Shown piece after piece: positions 20,160-32,480 of a stretch of 64,000 nucleotides of DNA. The notes under the pieces were generated by a model. The model saw nothing but the letters and a program-made list of their open reading frames with translations, was not told where the DNA came from and did not search any database. Location of the stretch: assembly GCA_028829895.1 (NCBI GenBank), contig CM054181.1:7428001-7492000 (forward strand), written 5' to 3'. The translations under genes were made by a program, and so were the position numbers. Within the stretch, counting starts at the first letter, position 1. Every line of letters starts with the position of its first letter. This DNA is from Sinotaia quadrata (taxonomy: Eukaryota > Mollusca > Gastropoda > Architaenioglossa > Viviparidae).

Positions 20160-21150
20160 ATAATTTATATAATTCTTAACATACATGTAAAATATAAGTG
20201 TTGATATTGTTGAGGGCTTTGTAACTTACAGATTTCTTAACATGTAAAATGTAAGTGTTTATATTGTTGAGGGATTTGTAACTTACAGATTTCTTAACAT
20301 GTAAAATATAAGTGTTTATATTGTTGAGGGCTTTGTAACTTACAGATTTCTTAACATGTAAAATGTAAGTGTTTATATTGTTGAGGGCTTTGTAATTTAC
20401 AGATTTCTTAACATACATGTAAAATATAATTGTTGATATTGTTGAGGGCTTTGTAACTTACAGATTTTTTAACATGTAAAATGTAAGTGTTTATATTGTT
20501 GAGGGATTTGTAATTTACAGATTTCTTAACATACATGTAAAATATAAGTGTTGATATTGTTGAGGGCTTTGTAACTTACAGATTTCTTAACATGTAAAAT
20601 GTAAGTGTTGATATTGTTGAGAGCTTTGTAACTTACAGATTTCTTAACATGTAAAATGTAAGTGTTGATATTGTTGAGGACTTTGTAACTTACAGATTTC
20701 TTAACATGTAAAATATACGTGTTGATATTGTTGAGGGCTTTGTAATTTACAGATTTCTTAACATACATGTAAAATATAAGTGTTGATATTGTTGAGGGCT
20801 TTGAAACTTACAGATTTCAAGAGGAAAAAATATTAAATATAGCAAATTCTTGCCAAAAATGTAAACTATGATTCTAGTGTTGATGTTGAGGGCTCTGTAA
20901 CTTACAGAAATCTTAACATAAATGTAAAATATAGTATTACTTATATAACTCATGTTCTTGCAGTTGAAGACTTTGTAAATTACAGAATTCTTAACATGAA
21001 TGTAAAATATAGTATTACTTATATAACTTGTGTTCTTGCAGTTAAAGACTTTGTAAGAAACAGAATTCTGGACAAAATGTTAAGATATAATGTGTGTGTT
21101 ATTGTTCTTGCTATTGGGGGCTTTGTAACTTACAAAACTTACTCTTACAA
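20160..21150. repeat. ~56-bp tandem array with donor-like motif on the minus strand
   Basis: About twelve close copies (to about 20830) share ACATGTAAAATATAAGTGTT, GATATTGTTGAGGG and CTTTGTAACTTACAGATTTC. Diverged copies continue to about 21150. Some units carry a 4-bp longer ACATACATG start, giving a higher-order pattern: the blocks 20176-20418 and 20526-20768 are alike. On the minus strand each unit contains CTGTAAGTTAC, which fits a splice-donor consensus. The array lies upstream of the ankyrin/SOCS coding start. Confidence 0.93.
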
Positions 21151-21534
21151 TAAATGTAAATAGAATACATTGTTGAGATTTCTTTTACCTTACAAAATTA
21201 GCTGAAATAATTAATATTTTATATCAAACGATACTGATCAGCAATCTGTCCGTCACACTTCGGTAATTAAAAGTGATTCACAAGAATAAATACGCAGGTA
21301 AATGGTAACAAAAGATGCAAGGATACCTCCAGAATTCACTCACTCTCTCTCACATACTCTATTATGAAACAGTCTCCCTTTATCATTTAATCTAACCTCC
21401 ACCAAACTATCCCAATTTGCATGTCATCAACATTCAGTATTGGACTGTCAAGTGGTCATTTCTTTGGCAGTTTTAAAGCTACCGATCATATGATTCACTA
21501 GCCTGTGTATTACAGCAGTGAAAATGAAACTCAG

Positions 21535-22130
21535 TTATTCATTGTGACTGTAATCCCAAATGTAAGAGAAACAAAAATAGTGAATACTGAAACTTGTTGC
21601 AGCTCTTCATTGTAACTGTAATTCCGACTGTGATGGGAATGAAAGAAGTAACAGAGAAACTCGTATCATTTGTTCCTTGTAACTTAAATTCCGACTGTGA
21701 CAGGAATAGAATAGTGAATAGAAAAATTTGTGTCAACTCTTCATTGTAGCTTTAATTCCAACTATAATAAGAGCATAAAACAGTGAACACAGAATCCTAT
21801 TTCAACTCTTCATTGTAGCTTTAATTCCGACTATAACAAGAGCAAACACAGTGAATACAGAATCTTATTTCAACTCTTCACTGTAACTTTAATTCCGTGT
21901 GTAACAGGAGCAAAAGCAATGAATACAGAAACTTGTTTCAATTTTTTAGTGTAACTATAATTCCGACCTTGACAGGAACGAAAAAAAGTGAATAGAAAAT
22001 CTTGTATCATTTGTTCCTTGTAACTTTTAATTCCGACCTTGACAGGAACGAAAAAAAGTGAATAGAAAATCTTGTATCATTTGTTCCTTGTAACTTTAAT
22101 TCCGACTATAACGTGAGCGAAAAAACTTAA
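21535..22130. repeat. ~60-75-bp degenerate array
   Basis: About nine copies share CAACTCTTCATTGTAACTTT, AATTCCGACTNTNACAGGA and GAGCAAAAACAGTGAATACA. Two near-identical 75-bp copies are at about 21950-22100. Confidence 0.9.
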
Positions 22131-22152
22131 TACAAAACATTTTGGGGGGTTC

Positions 22153-22173
22153 GGTGGTGGTGGTGGTGGTGGT
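22153..22173. repeat. (GGT)n microsatellite
   Basis: A short GGT run. On the minus strand it is (ACC)n, directly after the stop codon of the ORF at 22173-22541. Confidence 0.9.
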
Positions 22174-22541
22174 TACGCTAACAGTTTTACGACTTCACTG
22201 GAGCTTTCGTGGATTATTTCGTCATAAGACGTTCTCTGATCTGTAAATGCTCCAGTAGGACCTGCTCCCTTCACGAATATTCGGGGAGAGCTGGCGGTGG
22301 TGTTACTGTTGTAGTTTTTGTCTTGGTGCTTGCTTAGTGTTAGCGTTAGTTGTTGAATTTTTTTTCTTCCTGTGTCATTGAGTGGCTTGCCTGTTGAATT
22401 ATGGATATAGATTTTAACGTTCCGGACGGAGTCTGTGGTTGTATTAGGTTTTGGTGAAAGCTCTATGTATAGTGTGTAGTGTTGTGGTTTGTGTAGTGTT
22501 GTAGTTCGCTCGTCCGCTGCGCAAACATGTCCGGCCAGCAA
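22173..22541 (-). pseudogene. Unrecognised ORF, possible mobile-element remnant
   Basis: This minus-strand frame of up to 122 codons is rich in Thr, Ser and Asn, with motifs such as VRNVKIYIHNSTGKPLNDTG and SPRIFVKGAGPTGAFTDQ. It has varied composition unlike the surrounding arrays, so it looks like real or formerly real coding sequence. Its stop is followed at once by (ACC)n, as at the tail of some retrotransposons. Its 5' end overlaps the 61-bp core shared with 11492-11552. I cannot name the family. It could also be the terminal exon of an unknown gene. Confidence 0.35.
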
Positions 22542-22570
22542 AGGCTGATTTTAGCCCGGTGGTCCGTAGG
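22510..22570 (-). repeat. 61-bp conserved core (inverted copy of 11492-11552)
   Basis: On the minus strand this includes GCCTTTGCTGGCCGGACATG and CGCAGCGGACG. It aligns gaplessly with 11492-11552. In one minus-strand frame it reads SAFAGRTCLRSGR; the plus copy gives [13 protein letters not shown] in the matching frame, so most differences preserve amino-acid similarity. This hints at former coding. Confidence 0.75.
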
Positions 22571-23867
22571 TTAAAGTTCTGGTGGAAGTTTTTACTGTCG
22601 TTCCCGAACTTGGAGTGGGAGGGAGGGTAGGAGGGGGTTCTTACAGAGCCCCAGGCTAGTAACGCATCAAGTCTGTACCTAGTGTGTAGGTGCGCCCGGG
22701 TTGTTTCACCCCCCCCCCCCACACTTGCCTCCTCGCAGGTAGTGTTGTTGTCCCCAGTGTCCCATAGCTGCAGTCCGGTAGTCCGAAGGATGGCTCAGTG
22801 TGAGTAGTGTGCTGATTTGCCCGCCGTATTTTTTTTTTTGTTTTTGTAACTTTATAAAGGATGTCTTCCTTCCTCATTGAAGTTTCGTTTGTAGCAAAAA
22901 AAATAACTCTATCAATACCCGTTTTCTGGTATTTTGGGGTTAAATCACAACAATTACTCATTTCATTTTCCCAGTAATATCATGTAAGCACTTGCCCATT
23001 GATAGAATAACGTTCTGTTTTACTGCTTGCACTTATAACACTTTAACACTTAACGTTTTTTTCAGAATTACAAGTGTGACCAGAAAAGAAACTGTGACCA
23101 CTGGAATTTGCAAGTATTAAATTCTTTGTGCATTCTGAGTGATATTACAAGTCTCAAGCGGAAGTTAAAAACTGCAAATAATATTCGGCTTAGAAGAGAA
23201 TCTTGTTGGACTAGTTCCAGACAATTCTTTATGAACGACTGTGATCTTGTAATCGAGATCAAACACATTTCACTTCTGGATGCCAATCATCTAAATAGAG
23301 GTGTCTCAGTGTGCCGAAATGTGGGATTGTTTTGATTGGAGTAGGATCAGCTCTATACTGTGACAATACTTGTATACATTTTCTTTTTAATTCCGTTTTA
23401 TTTACCTTCAAGTATTCGCCGCACGTGTTATTGTGTGTATACACAGATTTTGAATTATTTGCAGACTGACTTTTTTGACAAAAAGACAAAAGACAAAAGA
23501 AAAATCAGCTCTGAGTTGCTGTGCTCTTGAAGGAGATTTGATTTGCAATGTCTTCCATTAAGAAACAATCATCACAAATAAAATGAATGCTACTGTTGTT
23601 TAAATTCAAACTTAACTAATTACATTACGTGTACACTTACAGTCGCAGTCAAGAGATCTGAATCTACACAAGTAGAGACCAGAGATCTAAATGCTTATAA
23701 CAGAGTTATTTCCCTTTATCAAATGTGGATCAAGGAGCTGTGCATATATACATGTATAGTTCAAATTCTTTAGCACTACATTATCCAACGAAGTAATTGT
23801 CAAATCCCATTTTTTTCTTTTTCTTTAAAAAAAATAAAATTAAAAACTAGCTTTATACAGTCTTTTA

Positions 23868-24010
23868 CTGGCTACTTGTTCAGTCTTTCACTGGCTACCT
23901 GTACAGTCTTTCGCTGGCTAACTGTACAGTCTTTTGCTGGCTACCTGTTCAGTCTTCATTACCTGTCCTCACTTATCACTGGTTATACCTGTTCACTCTT
24001 CACTGGCTAT
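23868..24010. repeat. ~27-30-bp tandem array
   Basis: About six copies of CAGTCTTTCACTGGCTACCT plus GTA/GTT, most alike at 23868-23960. Confidence 0.85.
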
Positions 24011-24351
24011 CTATTCACTGCATAATACAGCACAGGGTATCTAAAAGTTAAGCCTCACTGTCTGGTTCCAGTTCTGTCTGATCTCACGTGTCTACACTAC
24101 TTCTAGAAGCTTAAATTGCGCTCATCATCAGCCACACGCATTGTCAACATTCTGAAAAAGTGATACAGTCAACGCTTCTTCACTTATCAGGGTACATTTA
24201 TATGGAATTTGCTGCACTTCTGAGCTGAGATACAAAGAAATTTTGTCATTTCAAGAGGGCCTCAAAAGACACCATTCTCATCAGCAAATATAACACTCTC
24301 TTTTGTGCGTCTTTGTTCTCGCTCAGAGGCTGTACATATGCACATGTTGCT

Positions 24352-24459
24352 AAATTGCTAAAACATCCACATGCAAAATGATAATATATAACAGTAACAT
24401 AAATAACATGATTTACATGTTATATATTATCATTTTGCATGTGGATGTTTTAGCAATTT
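24352..24459. repeat. Perfect 42-bp-arm inverted repeat
   Basis: Bases 24352-24393 are the exact reverse complement of 24418-24459, with a 24-nt spacer. The arms start AAATTGCTAAAACATCCACA and end at ATATATAACA. No target-site duplication flanks them. Any transcript through it would fold into a long hairpin. Confidence 0.93.
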
Positions 24460-24639
24460 TACCTTAAGTTTAAGTTCTTTGAGCCTTTTGTGCCTTTATG
24501 TATTTTAATATCAGAGCTGCCATATATTATTATTATTATTTTATGTAAATTATAATGTAAACATGTACTGAGTATACTGTTTCCATAATTGTCAGGGGGG
24601 GGGAGGGGGAGGAAGGATCGTTATAAAGAGATAAAGCAA

Positions 24640-24860
24640 ATAGCAGTAGAAATCATAAGGGCAAATTAACATTTGGATAATAGATAATAAAAAGGACAAA
24701 GCAAAATAGAAAGCAGTAGAAATCATAAGGACACATTAAAATTTGAATAATAAAAAGACAAAGTGGAAAGCAGCTGGAATCATAAGGACAGATTAACATT
24801 TGGATAATAAAAAAAGACAAGTAGAAAGCAGGGCAGATTAACATTTAAGAATCATAAGCG
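24640..24860. repeat. ~60-bp array, four copies
   Basis: Copies share AGCAGTAGAAATCATAAGG, CAAATTAACATTTGGATAAT and AATAAAAAGACAAA, with length changes between copies. Confidence 0.85.
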
Positions 24861-25074
24861 CACCATTTGGTTGTTTTTTTTTGTTTTTTTTTTACATAAC
24901 CAGCCACACGTTCGTGTCGCCAATGCTGAAGCCGAAAAGGAAAAAACCCGCTGCCTTGATTCAGTCAGACCGGAACTGTTACTCATTGATTAGACGCGAG
25001 CTTGGGTGAGTGATTCGCTCCACTTTCACAGAACCACTTTAGAATGAGCGAACTTTTACCAGACATCTATCTAA

Positions 25075-25315
25075 CGAAGGGGTAAATCCGGAATTCACGT
25101 AAAAAGTGTGACATGAAAAAAGGTTAAATCAACTAATGAGTAATGAAGGGGTAAATCCAAAAGTCACTTTAAAAAGTGTGATATGAACAAATGTTTAAGT
25201 CAATTAATGAGAAGGGGTACATCCGCAAGTCACGTAAAAAGTGTGACATGAACAAAGGTTAAGTTAATGAATAATGGAAGGGTAAATCCGGAAGTCACGT
25301 GTACTGACAGATATT
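25075..25315. repeat. ~58-bp array, four copies
   Basis: Copies share AAGGGGTAAATCCGGAAGTC, ACGTAAAAAGTGTGACATGA and ACAAAGGTTAAGTCAA. Confidence 0.88.
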
Positions 25316-27040
25316 ACACAGTTGAAACGCAACATCACTTTGAACTTGTTGGTAGAAGAAGACGATGAAGTGTAGTAGTTTTTAGGTGTCTTGTATCGTT
25401 GCTAGTGGTCAATAGTGTATTTGAATTTTTTTCGAAGTATTGAATTATTTAATTTTAACTAGTTAGAAGAAATCCGTCGTTCGACGGATCGCTTGCAGCA
25501 TATGATTTTTATTTTTGTTGGATTTCATTAAATCCCAATCAAATTAGCTTTCTCGTGTACTTAGATGGAAAATATTTCTTTGTAAACCATACTGTTGTGA
25601 ATGTTAAATCGTTAACATTTAACATTTTAGTTTTCCCTGTTCAGATCAGTCAATAATTTTAATTTTGGCATCGCAAGACCGTCAAACCCATGATAAAATC
25701 GACATTTAACTGACCATGGTTAAAAACAGTTCAAAAAGATATACCCCTATACCAACCTTGAACGGGGCTATGCACCACTAACATATTTGGAAACGTCAAA
25801 CTAACGGAAGAATGTGTGAGGCAGTGGGTAAACCCAATTGAACTAAGATGTACAGTAATCAGAGTGGTGCCCCTTGAGTCGCAATTAGAGATAGGGTCAA
25901 ACTAGGTTGGATGTCTGCGCATGTTGTCATATCACGCATTTTTTTTTTTTTTTTTTTTTTACGCATTTGCTGAAAGACACAAGAGTGTTATAATAATTAT
26001 TACACTAAACCAAAATCAGAATGTTGCTTCTGAGACAGTAATTTCGGCAACTAATGGTGATAGCTTGACACAAAGCTGCTTTGTTGAAGTTTACAAGGTT
26101 ATTTTCTTTTAGAGTGTTAAAAAAACCATTCATTTAGTATGCAGTCAGGTAAATATATTTTAAACTAAAGATGTCAAGGTAGAATGTGTTGCTACTGTTA
26201 TTTAAGAAGTAATGATTGAAATGTATTGTGACATTTTTGCAGAATTTAGAAAAAAAGAATGTGTGAAATTAACCACATATTTATTTCTTAGACTGCACAG
26301 GGTAAGAGTTTTATCAAGAGAAAAGAATGAGCACATGTTTAATTTGAAGAGTCCAAGTGCAGATTTTGTTTATGATGCACTGAGGCAGTGAAAATGGCTG
26401 CCAACAGTTTCAAGGGACATGCATTGAGGCTACCAGTAGGGTACTGCCTCAAAACCAAGTGCTGCTACACTGATGATGTTCCCCTGGAGGCTATTGTATT
26501 CTAGGTTCTGGAGAGAGAATACTTTTGAGGAATTGAAAGAAGTTTCCAGTTCAATTCTACAGTGAGAGAGAGAATTGTGGACAATGACAGGCACTCTAGT
26601 GTTACTTCAGTGTATTTTGCTACACACCACTGTTAGTAGATAGTGAATAGAAGGTCAAGATCTAATCAGGGCAACATTATACTATTGGGATCATGCACAT
26701 TGAGTTAACAAGCACTTAACCTTTGGTGTAATAAAGCTAAGCATAGTTTACATGAACTGGAAACATATTTTTTTATATTGAGTAGTAAGCTAAGACAGAC
26801 GAAAGTAAATGTTCAATAACTAGATGACTGTTAGTGGTTATGAAATAATTAGATGGAAGTGGCTACAGAATGATAAACATATGCCATTTTAAGAGTTGGA
26901 AACATTCCTTTCTGATAGTCAATCATTTTTAATTGCTAATTGTTTTGAGTTAATACCATAGTATTGATGAAGCAAGTCTTTCACAAGAGTGCTAGATTAG
27001 GACATTTTAATTAAATTTATTGTTCTTTTTCCATGATGTT
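25310..27040. other. Intergenic stretch, nothing recognisable
   Basis: AT-rich DNA with a poly-T run near 25939-25961. Short ORFs such as 25921-26112 run out of the poly-T and show no domain. No RNA gene was recognised. Confidence 0.5.
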
Positions 27041-27610
27041 TAGTCCATTTGTTGACCATAAATGTACTTTAGCTTAGGTGTTGCATAATGTATTGTCCTT
27101 AATCTTAGTGTAGTGTAACTGTCCCATAATGTATTGTTAATTGTTGTCCTTTAGTGTAGATATCCAATAATGCGTTGTTAATTGATGTCCTCCATTATAT
27201 TGTACATGTATCATTAATTGTTGTCCTTCATTGTAGTGTAGAAGCTCCATAGGATGTTAATTATTGTCATTAACTGTAATGTTTGTTAATTGTAGTCCTC
27301 CATTATACTGTATTGTTAATTGTTGTCCTCCATTATATTGTATTTTTTAATTGTTGTTTTTCATTATATTTTTTGTAGAGTACATGCCCATGTGTTGTGA
27401 ATTGTCTTTAACTGTATTGTAGTGTTGTTGTTCCATGATGTATTGTTAATTGTTGTCCATTATATTGTACCAAAGATGTCCCATAATAACTTATTAACTT
27501 ATATTAACTGTATCGTACTGAGGTGTCACATGATGTATTGCTAATTGTTGTCCTTAATTGAATCATAGTGTGAGTGTCCCATAATGTGTTATAATTGTTG
27601 TCCTTAATTT
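27040..27610. repeat. Degenerate ~35-60-bp array
   Basis: A recurring pattern TAATGTATTGTTAATTGTTG, then TCCTCCATTATATTGTA, repeats irregularly with many substitutions. Confidence 0.8.
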
Positions 27611-27784
27611 GTTGATTAATTCGCTTGGATGATCTAAATGTTCCAGTTATGTAAAGATTCCAAGGTAGAATATGCCCAAAATTGTGTAAGCTGGGAACAA
27701 TATGCAGTTGCACTGGCATATAATTTTAATATAATGGAATGTGTTAATAAGTTAATCATATTACTCCTATAGTGTTTTGACCCA

Positions 27785-28010
27785 CTCTGTACCATATCTC
27801 CCAAACTGGATGTTGATGCAGCTAGTACATCTGCATTACATCTTTTATGCTAGCACTTTTGCATTGATCCTTTAGGCTAGCCACTTTCATGTCAGCTAGT
27901 ACTCCTGCACTGACATCCTTAGGCTTGTCACTTTTATATTAGCTAGTACTTTTGCTTGTACTTCTCCGTGGACATCCTTTAGGCTAGCCACTTTCATGCT
28001 ATTCTTGGGT
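27785..28010. repeat. ~48-55-bp array, four copies
   Basis: Copies share AGCTAGTACTTCTGCATTGA, CATCCTTTAGGCTAGCCACT and TTCATGTC. Confidence 0.8.
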
Positions 28011-28234
28011 CAATTTCTGCTTGAATGTTGAGCAGTTTGTCATTTAGTCTGTTTAATTTTCTTTGGTCGTTACCATGCTGGTTTGATTCTGTGCTGTGTT
28101 TCATTCTTGTTTTTTTTGTGTGTGTGTCAAAATACCAGCATTAAAAAAAAATACTGGATTTGCTATTGGGGTATATTTTATGCTGAAAGGGGATAAAACT
28201 CATTATTTGTAGTTTTGTGAAATTTCAGCAAAAG

Positions 28235-29484
28235 ATTTGATGTTTCAGTTTTGTAGGGGATAAAACTTGTTAACTGTGTGTTGCAGAGTAAATTTGCCTA
28301 TCCCTATTTATAGACTTAATTGTTATATAAATTATTAAATTGTTGAAGTGACTGATCTTGGGCACTCTTTATGATTGTATTTTGTGTCAGAGTTGGAGTA
28401 ACAACTTGAGCGGAGTATATGCTAGAATTTGCTGAGGCAATCAAAACCAATTCCAACTGGACGAGTATTTTTCATTATCCAATGATTAAGATTTATTGGA
28501 AAGAGACCAGCCAATGGACTGAGATCAAAAGTTTATTTGCTGTAGAGAATTCTATTGTCTAATCACTTGAATTTGGAGTAGCAAGAAATCTGGTCATGAA
28601 AGGTGGCTGTTAGCTTAATAGGAAAAAGCAGCCTTTCCTTGTTTTATCTGAATCTCCTGGTTTAGTGATTATAAGCCACTAAGAGCATGGTAGACACGAG
28701 AAGTATCTACCAGTGTATGAGTGTAAGAATTACACAACACTCCATTGATGTACGGTGGCAAAGTATGCTTACTACATCGCACAATTTCTGGTATAAGGAA
28801 GTTAGGGAATAAGGAAATTGCTACAACTGTTGTTCTGCTTGAGGGAGCTATTACAGCAGAGTGCCAGCAGCAAATCAGTGTTCAACAACTTGAAGAAGGA
28901 AACATTGAATTGACCTAAAAAATAAACTTGTGACTTTGTTACGAAAAGACTGTTGCAGCTTCATCTATACAAGATTATGTAGAAGCTATTATTATCTTTA
29001 ATAAACCCATTTCTTTTCTCTGGTAAGAACTCTCCAGAGATTTGTATTAACACTAATCTGTTGAATTGTATTGTAGGATATAAAACTGTATAGATATTAA
29101 AATTATTCAAACATGGTTTAATGGAAATATTGATGTCAAGTAATCTTTTTCACTGTATTTGTTATATGTACATATGATTGTTGATTTAATAATTGTTTTT
29201 ACTTTCTTACACATATTGATAATCTTATGTAATAATTAATATATCTCATATAATCTTATGGAGAAGAAAATGGCGGATGGGGGCTCACTAAATATACATT
29301 AAAAGACAGATTTATCTTCTCCTTCAGTAAGAAGTTTTCAACCTACGGAAATATTGCTGCACCCGCATATCCACCAATGAGAGAGATGGGTGGTATCTGC
29401 TGGAGAATTATAATTAATAACATAAATTAAGATTCTCATCACTTGTAATTTGTTTGATGTTTCAGTCTTGTAGGAGATAAAACC
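28235..29484 (+). repeat. Interspersed repeat family, longest copy (copy A), with direct repeats at both ends
   Basis: Much of this segment is found again elsewhere. Bases 28525-29370 match the reverse complement of 44035-44895, and 28284-28400 and 29160-29450 match 10525-10745 and 11690-12055. It contains no long ORF, and I saw no terminal inverted repeats. A related sequence of about 33 bp, TTTGATGTTTCAGTTTTGTA plus GG(A)GATAAAAC, occurs at 28236-28268 and again at 29452-29484, bracketing the unit. Class unknown: it could be a non-autonomous DNA transposon or a decayed LTR-type element. Confidence 0.75.
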
Positions 29485-31330
29485 TCATCATGTTCAATAT
29501 CTGCAGCCGATTTTTTTTTGTGGTCTTGAAACCCATCCATCCAGGACACTGGAAGGGTGTTGAAATGAATCGTAAATAAAAAGATTGTTATCAATACTGG
29601 TATAAAATTCGCCGTGAAAGTGTGGCAGGTGTAGTAACCTGACTTAACTTTTAGTTTTATGACAGTTGTTTCATGGAGGATTCTCACTTGGTAGCTTGCC
29701 CACTGCTGAGGAGAATAATGAAAACCAGTATGAGAATAACTGGCTAGAGATGTGCTATTTCCGGTTTGGCAAAGTGAGATTAATCAGGTTTGATTGTACG
29801 TTATGTGAAGGGCATGCTTTTATGTAGCTATTACTAAGTCGTTTTTTTTTAATATTTAGACCACTGCAGAAGAGAATTGCGACTTTTGTTGTTTTTGTAT
29901 TTAATGTAAAACTGTTAGGCTGGAGAAATATTTTAAAAGAAATCAAATTATAAAAGATTTGTTTCACAGCTATTTCAATCAAACATATGTCTTTTCTTTA
30001 GAAACAGGACATTAGTTATAACTGTGAAGAATGTGTAACATCCTTAAATGATCAGGGCGGATTTTAAACCTCTGACATTTTGCTAAGCTAGAACTAAATC
30101 AATTAGTAACCACTAATTTTGTAAATGGCTCAACGTACTTTAGAACCATAGGTCCGGGTACTACCACGAACAGGCCTATGACCGAAAGTTGTATATCTTA
30201 CAAACCCTGCATTTTTTATTATAGCAAATTATTATTTTTTTTAAATCATTTTTATATCTTACCTCTCGACTACAGTGACTGAGTGAGCTTATCAATGATT
30301 ACCAGATCGCCGCTTAGCAACGCTATTCTTACACTGCGCAGCAATTATAATAGCCGGAATCTACAAACTGAAATCACAATCTAATATAGTGGAATAATAC
30401 AAATTAAAGGGGTAACCGCTCTAGGTCAAATTACAAAAATAATGTAATTATATCTGTATTCAACTAAAACAAAAACTAAACTTGAACGTCATCACATGCT
30501 CGGCATAAGGAAAAATTCAGACACGCTGATTGCAACATGGAACAAAATAAGAATGTCAATGCCATTTGAGAACTATATTCTGATTTGAACGGACCAACTG
30601 AAAAGTATTGCATGCTAATAAAATTCTTTAAAAAATATATATGGTACGTGCCATGCTATGTGTATATTGATATCTTAAGTTGCAAATTCGGCAACGAACT
30701 AATGAAAGAAATCAGCAATCAACAAAAAGAAGCTATATAATTCATTCTCATATTACACTTTGCAGCACTAGTTTTCAGTTGTGCAAAACATGCAGGTGTT
30801 TTATTATGAAATATTATATACAAATGTATTCAGTACATAGAATACTTCAAATAAAGTAAATCGACACTTGCATGTGAAAATATACCCATTAAACATCGAA
30901 TATGAGTATTATTTATTAAAGGTTTTATGTGCATTTTTCAGTAGACTGTCTGCATAGGCGGCATCATCTCGCTAATATTTTTTAAAATATTCATACAGGA
31001 ATCAATTTATTTGAAGATTTTGAAATTCCAGCTTACTGAGAAAGGTGGTGTAGATCTGAGAAGTACACACACACATGTAAATACAATTATCCTTGCAAAT
31101 ATGTATAGTGTATATTTTTACTTCAGGGAAGCATCCCATTCACCGAGTCCAATGACCATGTTGGAACCTGAACTGTAGACCATCCATCTCTGAACCTAAC
31201 ACCTCTTGAAACAGACTCACTGAGTCCCTCTGCCAATGCTGGAATCCAACTAAATCATGTACATAGTATCAAATTTGGATTCTGGCTGCTTTTTCGTATG
31301 ACAAAGCACCATGAGATTATTTAAATATTT
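29485..31330. other. Intergenic stretch, nothing recognisable
   Basis: AT-rich sequence. The minus-strand ORFs at 29439-29687 and 29755-29982 show no domain. No RNA gene or repeat array was recognised. Confidence 0.5.
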
Positions 31331-31339
31331 GATGAAAAT

Positions 31340-31460
31340 GACTGACTATGTTCACTAAGCTGCTCGAGGTGTTACATTTACACTAAGCTGCCTGTATGTT
31401 TATATTTACACTAAGTTGCTTGAGGGTATATTTACACTAAATTGCCTGATGCTTTGCCAA
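31340..31460. repeat. ~32-bp repeat, four copies
   Basis: Units of CACTAAGCTGCTCGAGGTGT plus TNTATTTA recur between 31348 and 31450, with substitutions. Confidence 0.75.
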
Positions 31461-32274
31461 CAGCCAGTGTTTAAGTTGCCTGATGATATAACAATATCTA
31501 TTGCTACATTAAAGCATAGCCCTTCTACCCAAATATATAATGGTGGTATGCCAATGGCTCTTGAGAAATGACAAGTGCAGCAATAATCTTTGCTCATTGT
31601 GAGGTATATACATGTGTGTGCATGCAAAAACACAGAGTAATTAAACCCCTTATTTTAGCATGTCCTTGCCATGTCATTATTACCAGAATCTATATATGAC
31701 AACATTAAAATAACTGCCCCGCTGGTGCTCATCACAAGTTGTAAGGAAAAATGCACTGTACAAGTCAGCAATGAAGTTGAAAAATAATAAAGCAACAACA
31801 GCATTTGGCTAATAATAGAGGTGAAGCCTAAAAAACAATGAGTAAAATGCTGCTTTAATTCAAAGGATGACACTTTGATAACTGAGCAAATTGACTGATG
31901 CTGCAAACAACAAAAAATGCAATGTTAAATATGCACAGTGACAAATAACTTCATTGGGAGTCTATGAACTCAGAGCTATTCTTGAAATTCATTATCTCTG
32001 TCTATAATGCCTAGTGGGCTTTGAGTTATATTTCGAGTTAGCTAGTGCTCCTGTAAGAGCCATTACCAGTATTTGTCACATCGTTACTTTGTTTAGCCAT
32101 GTATGGTCCATAACAGCATACTATGGCTAATGGAGAAATAACCTTTGTTCACTCATCTCCTAACATGTAATGTACTAAGAGCTTCAGTCAGCATGCCCTT
32201 GTACTTACCACGGTCAAACTATATGACAAAGGGAGTGAACTCTTTTTCTACAGTTCTTGTGCCATTAAAACATG

Positions 32275-32480
32275 TGATATCAGGGAGTAAAGTCTTTTTA
32301 GACAGTTCTTCTTCCAGTGTAACTATGTGATAACAGGGGTAAACTCTTTTTAGACAGCTCTTCTTCCAGTGTAACTATGTGATAACAGGGATAAACTCTT
32401 TTTAGACAGCTCTTCTTCCAGTGTAACTATGTGATAACAGGGATAAACTCTTTTTAGACAGTTCTGCCATTACCACAGCT
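32275..32480. repeat. ~53-bp tandem array, four copies
   Basis: GGGATAAACTCTTTTTAGAC, AGCTCTTCTTCCAGTGTAAC and TATGTGATAACA repeat with few differences. Confidence 0.93.

Noticed and set aside
20176..20768. 80-codon minus-strand ORFs with KKSV(S/N)YKALNNINTY repeats
   Set aside because: They arise from the ~56-bp tandem array. The two ORFs are the same because the array has a higher-order duplication.
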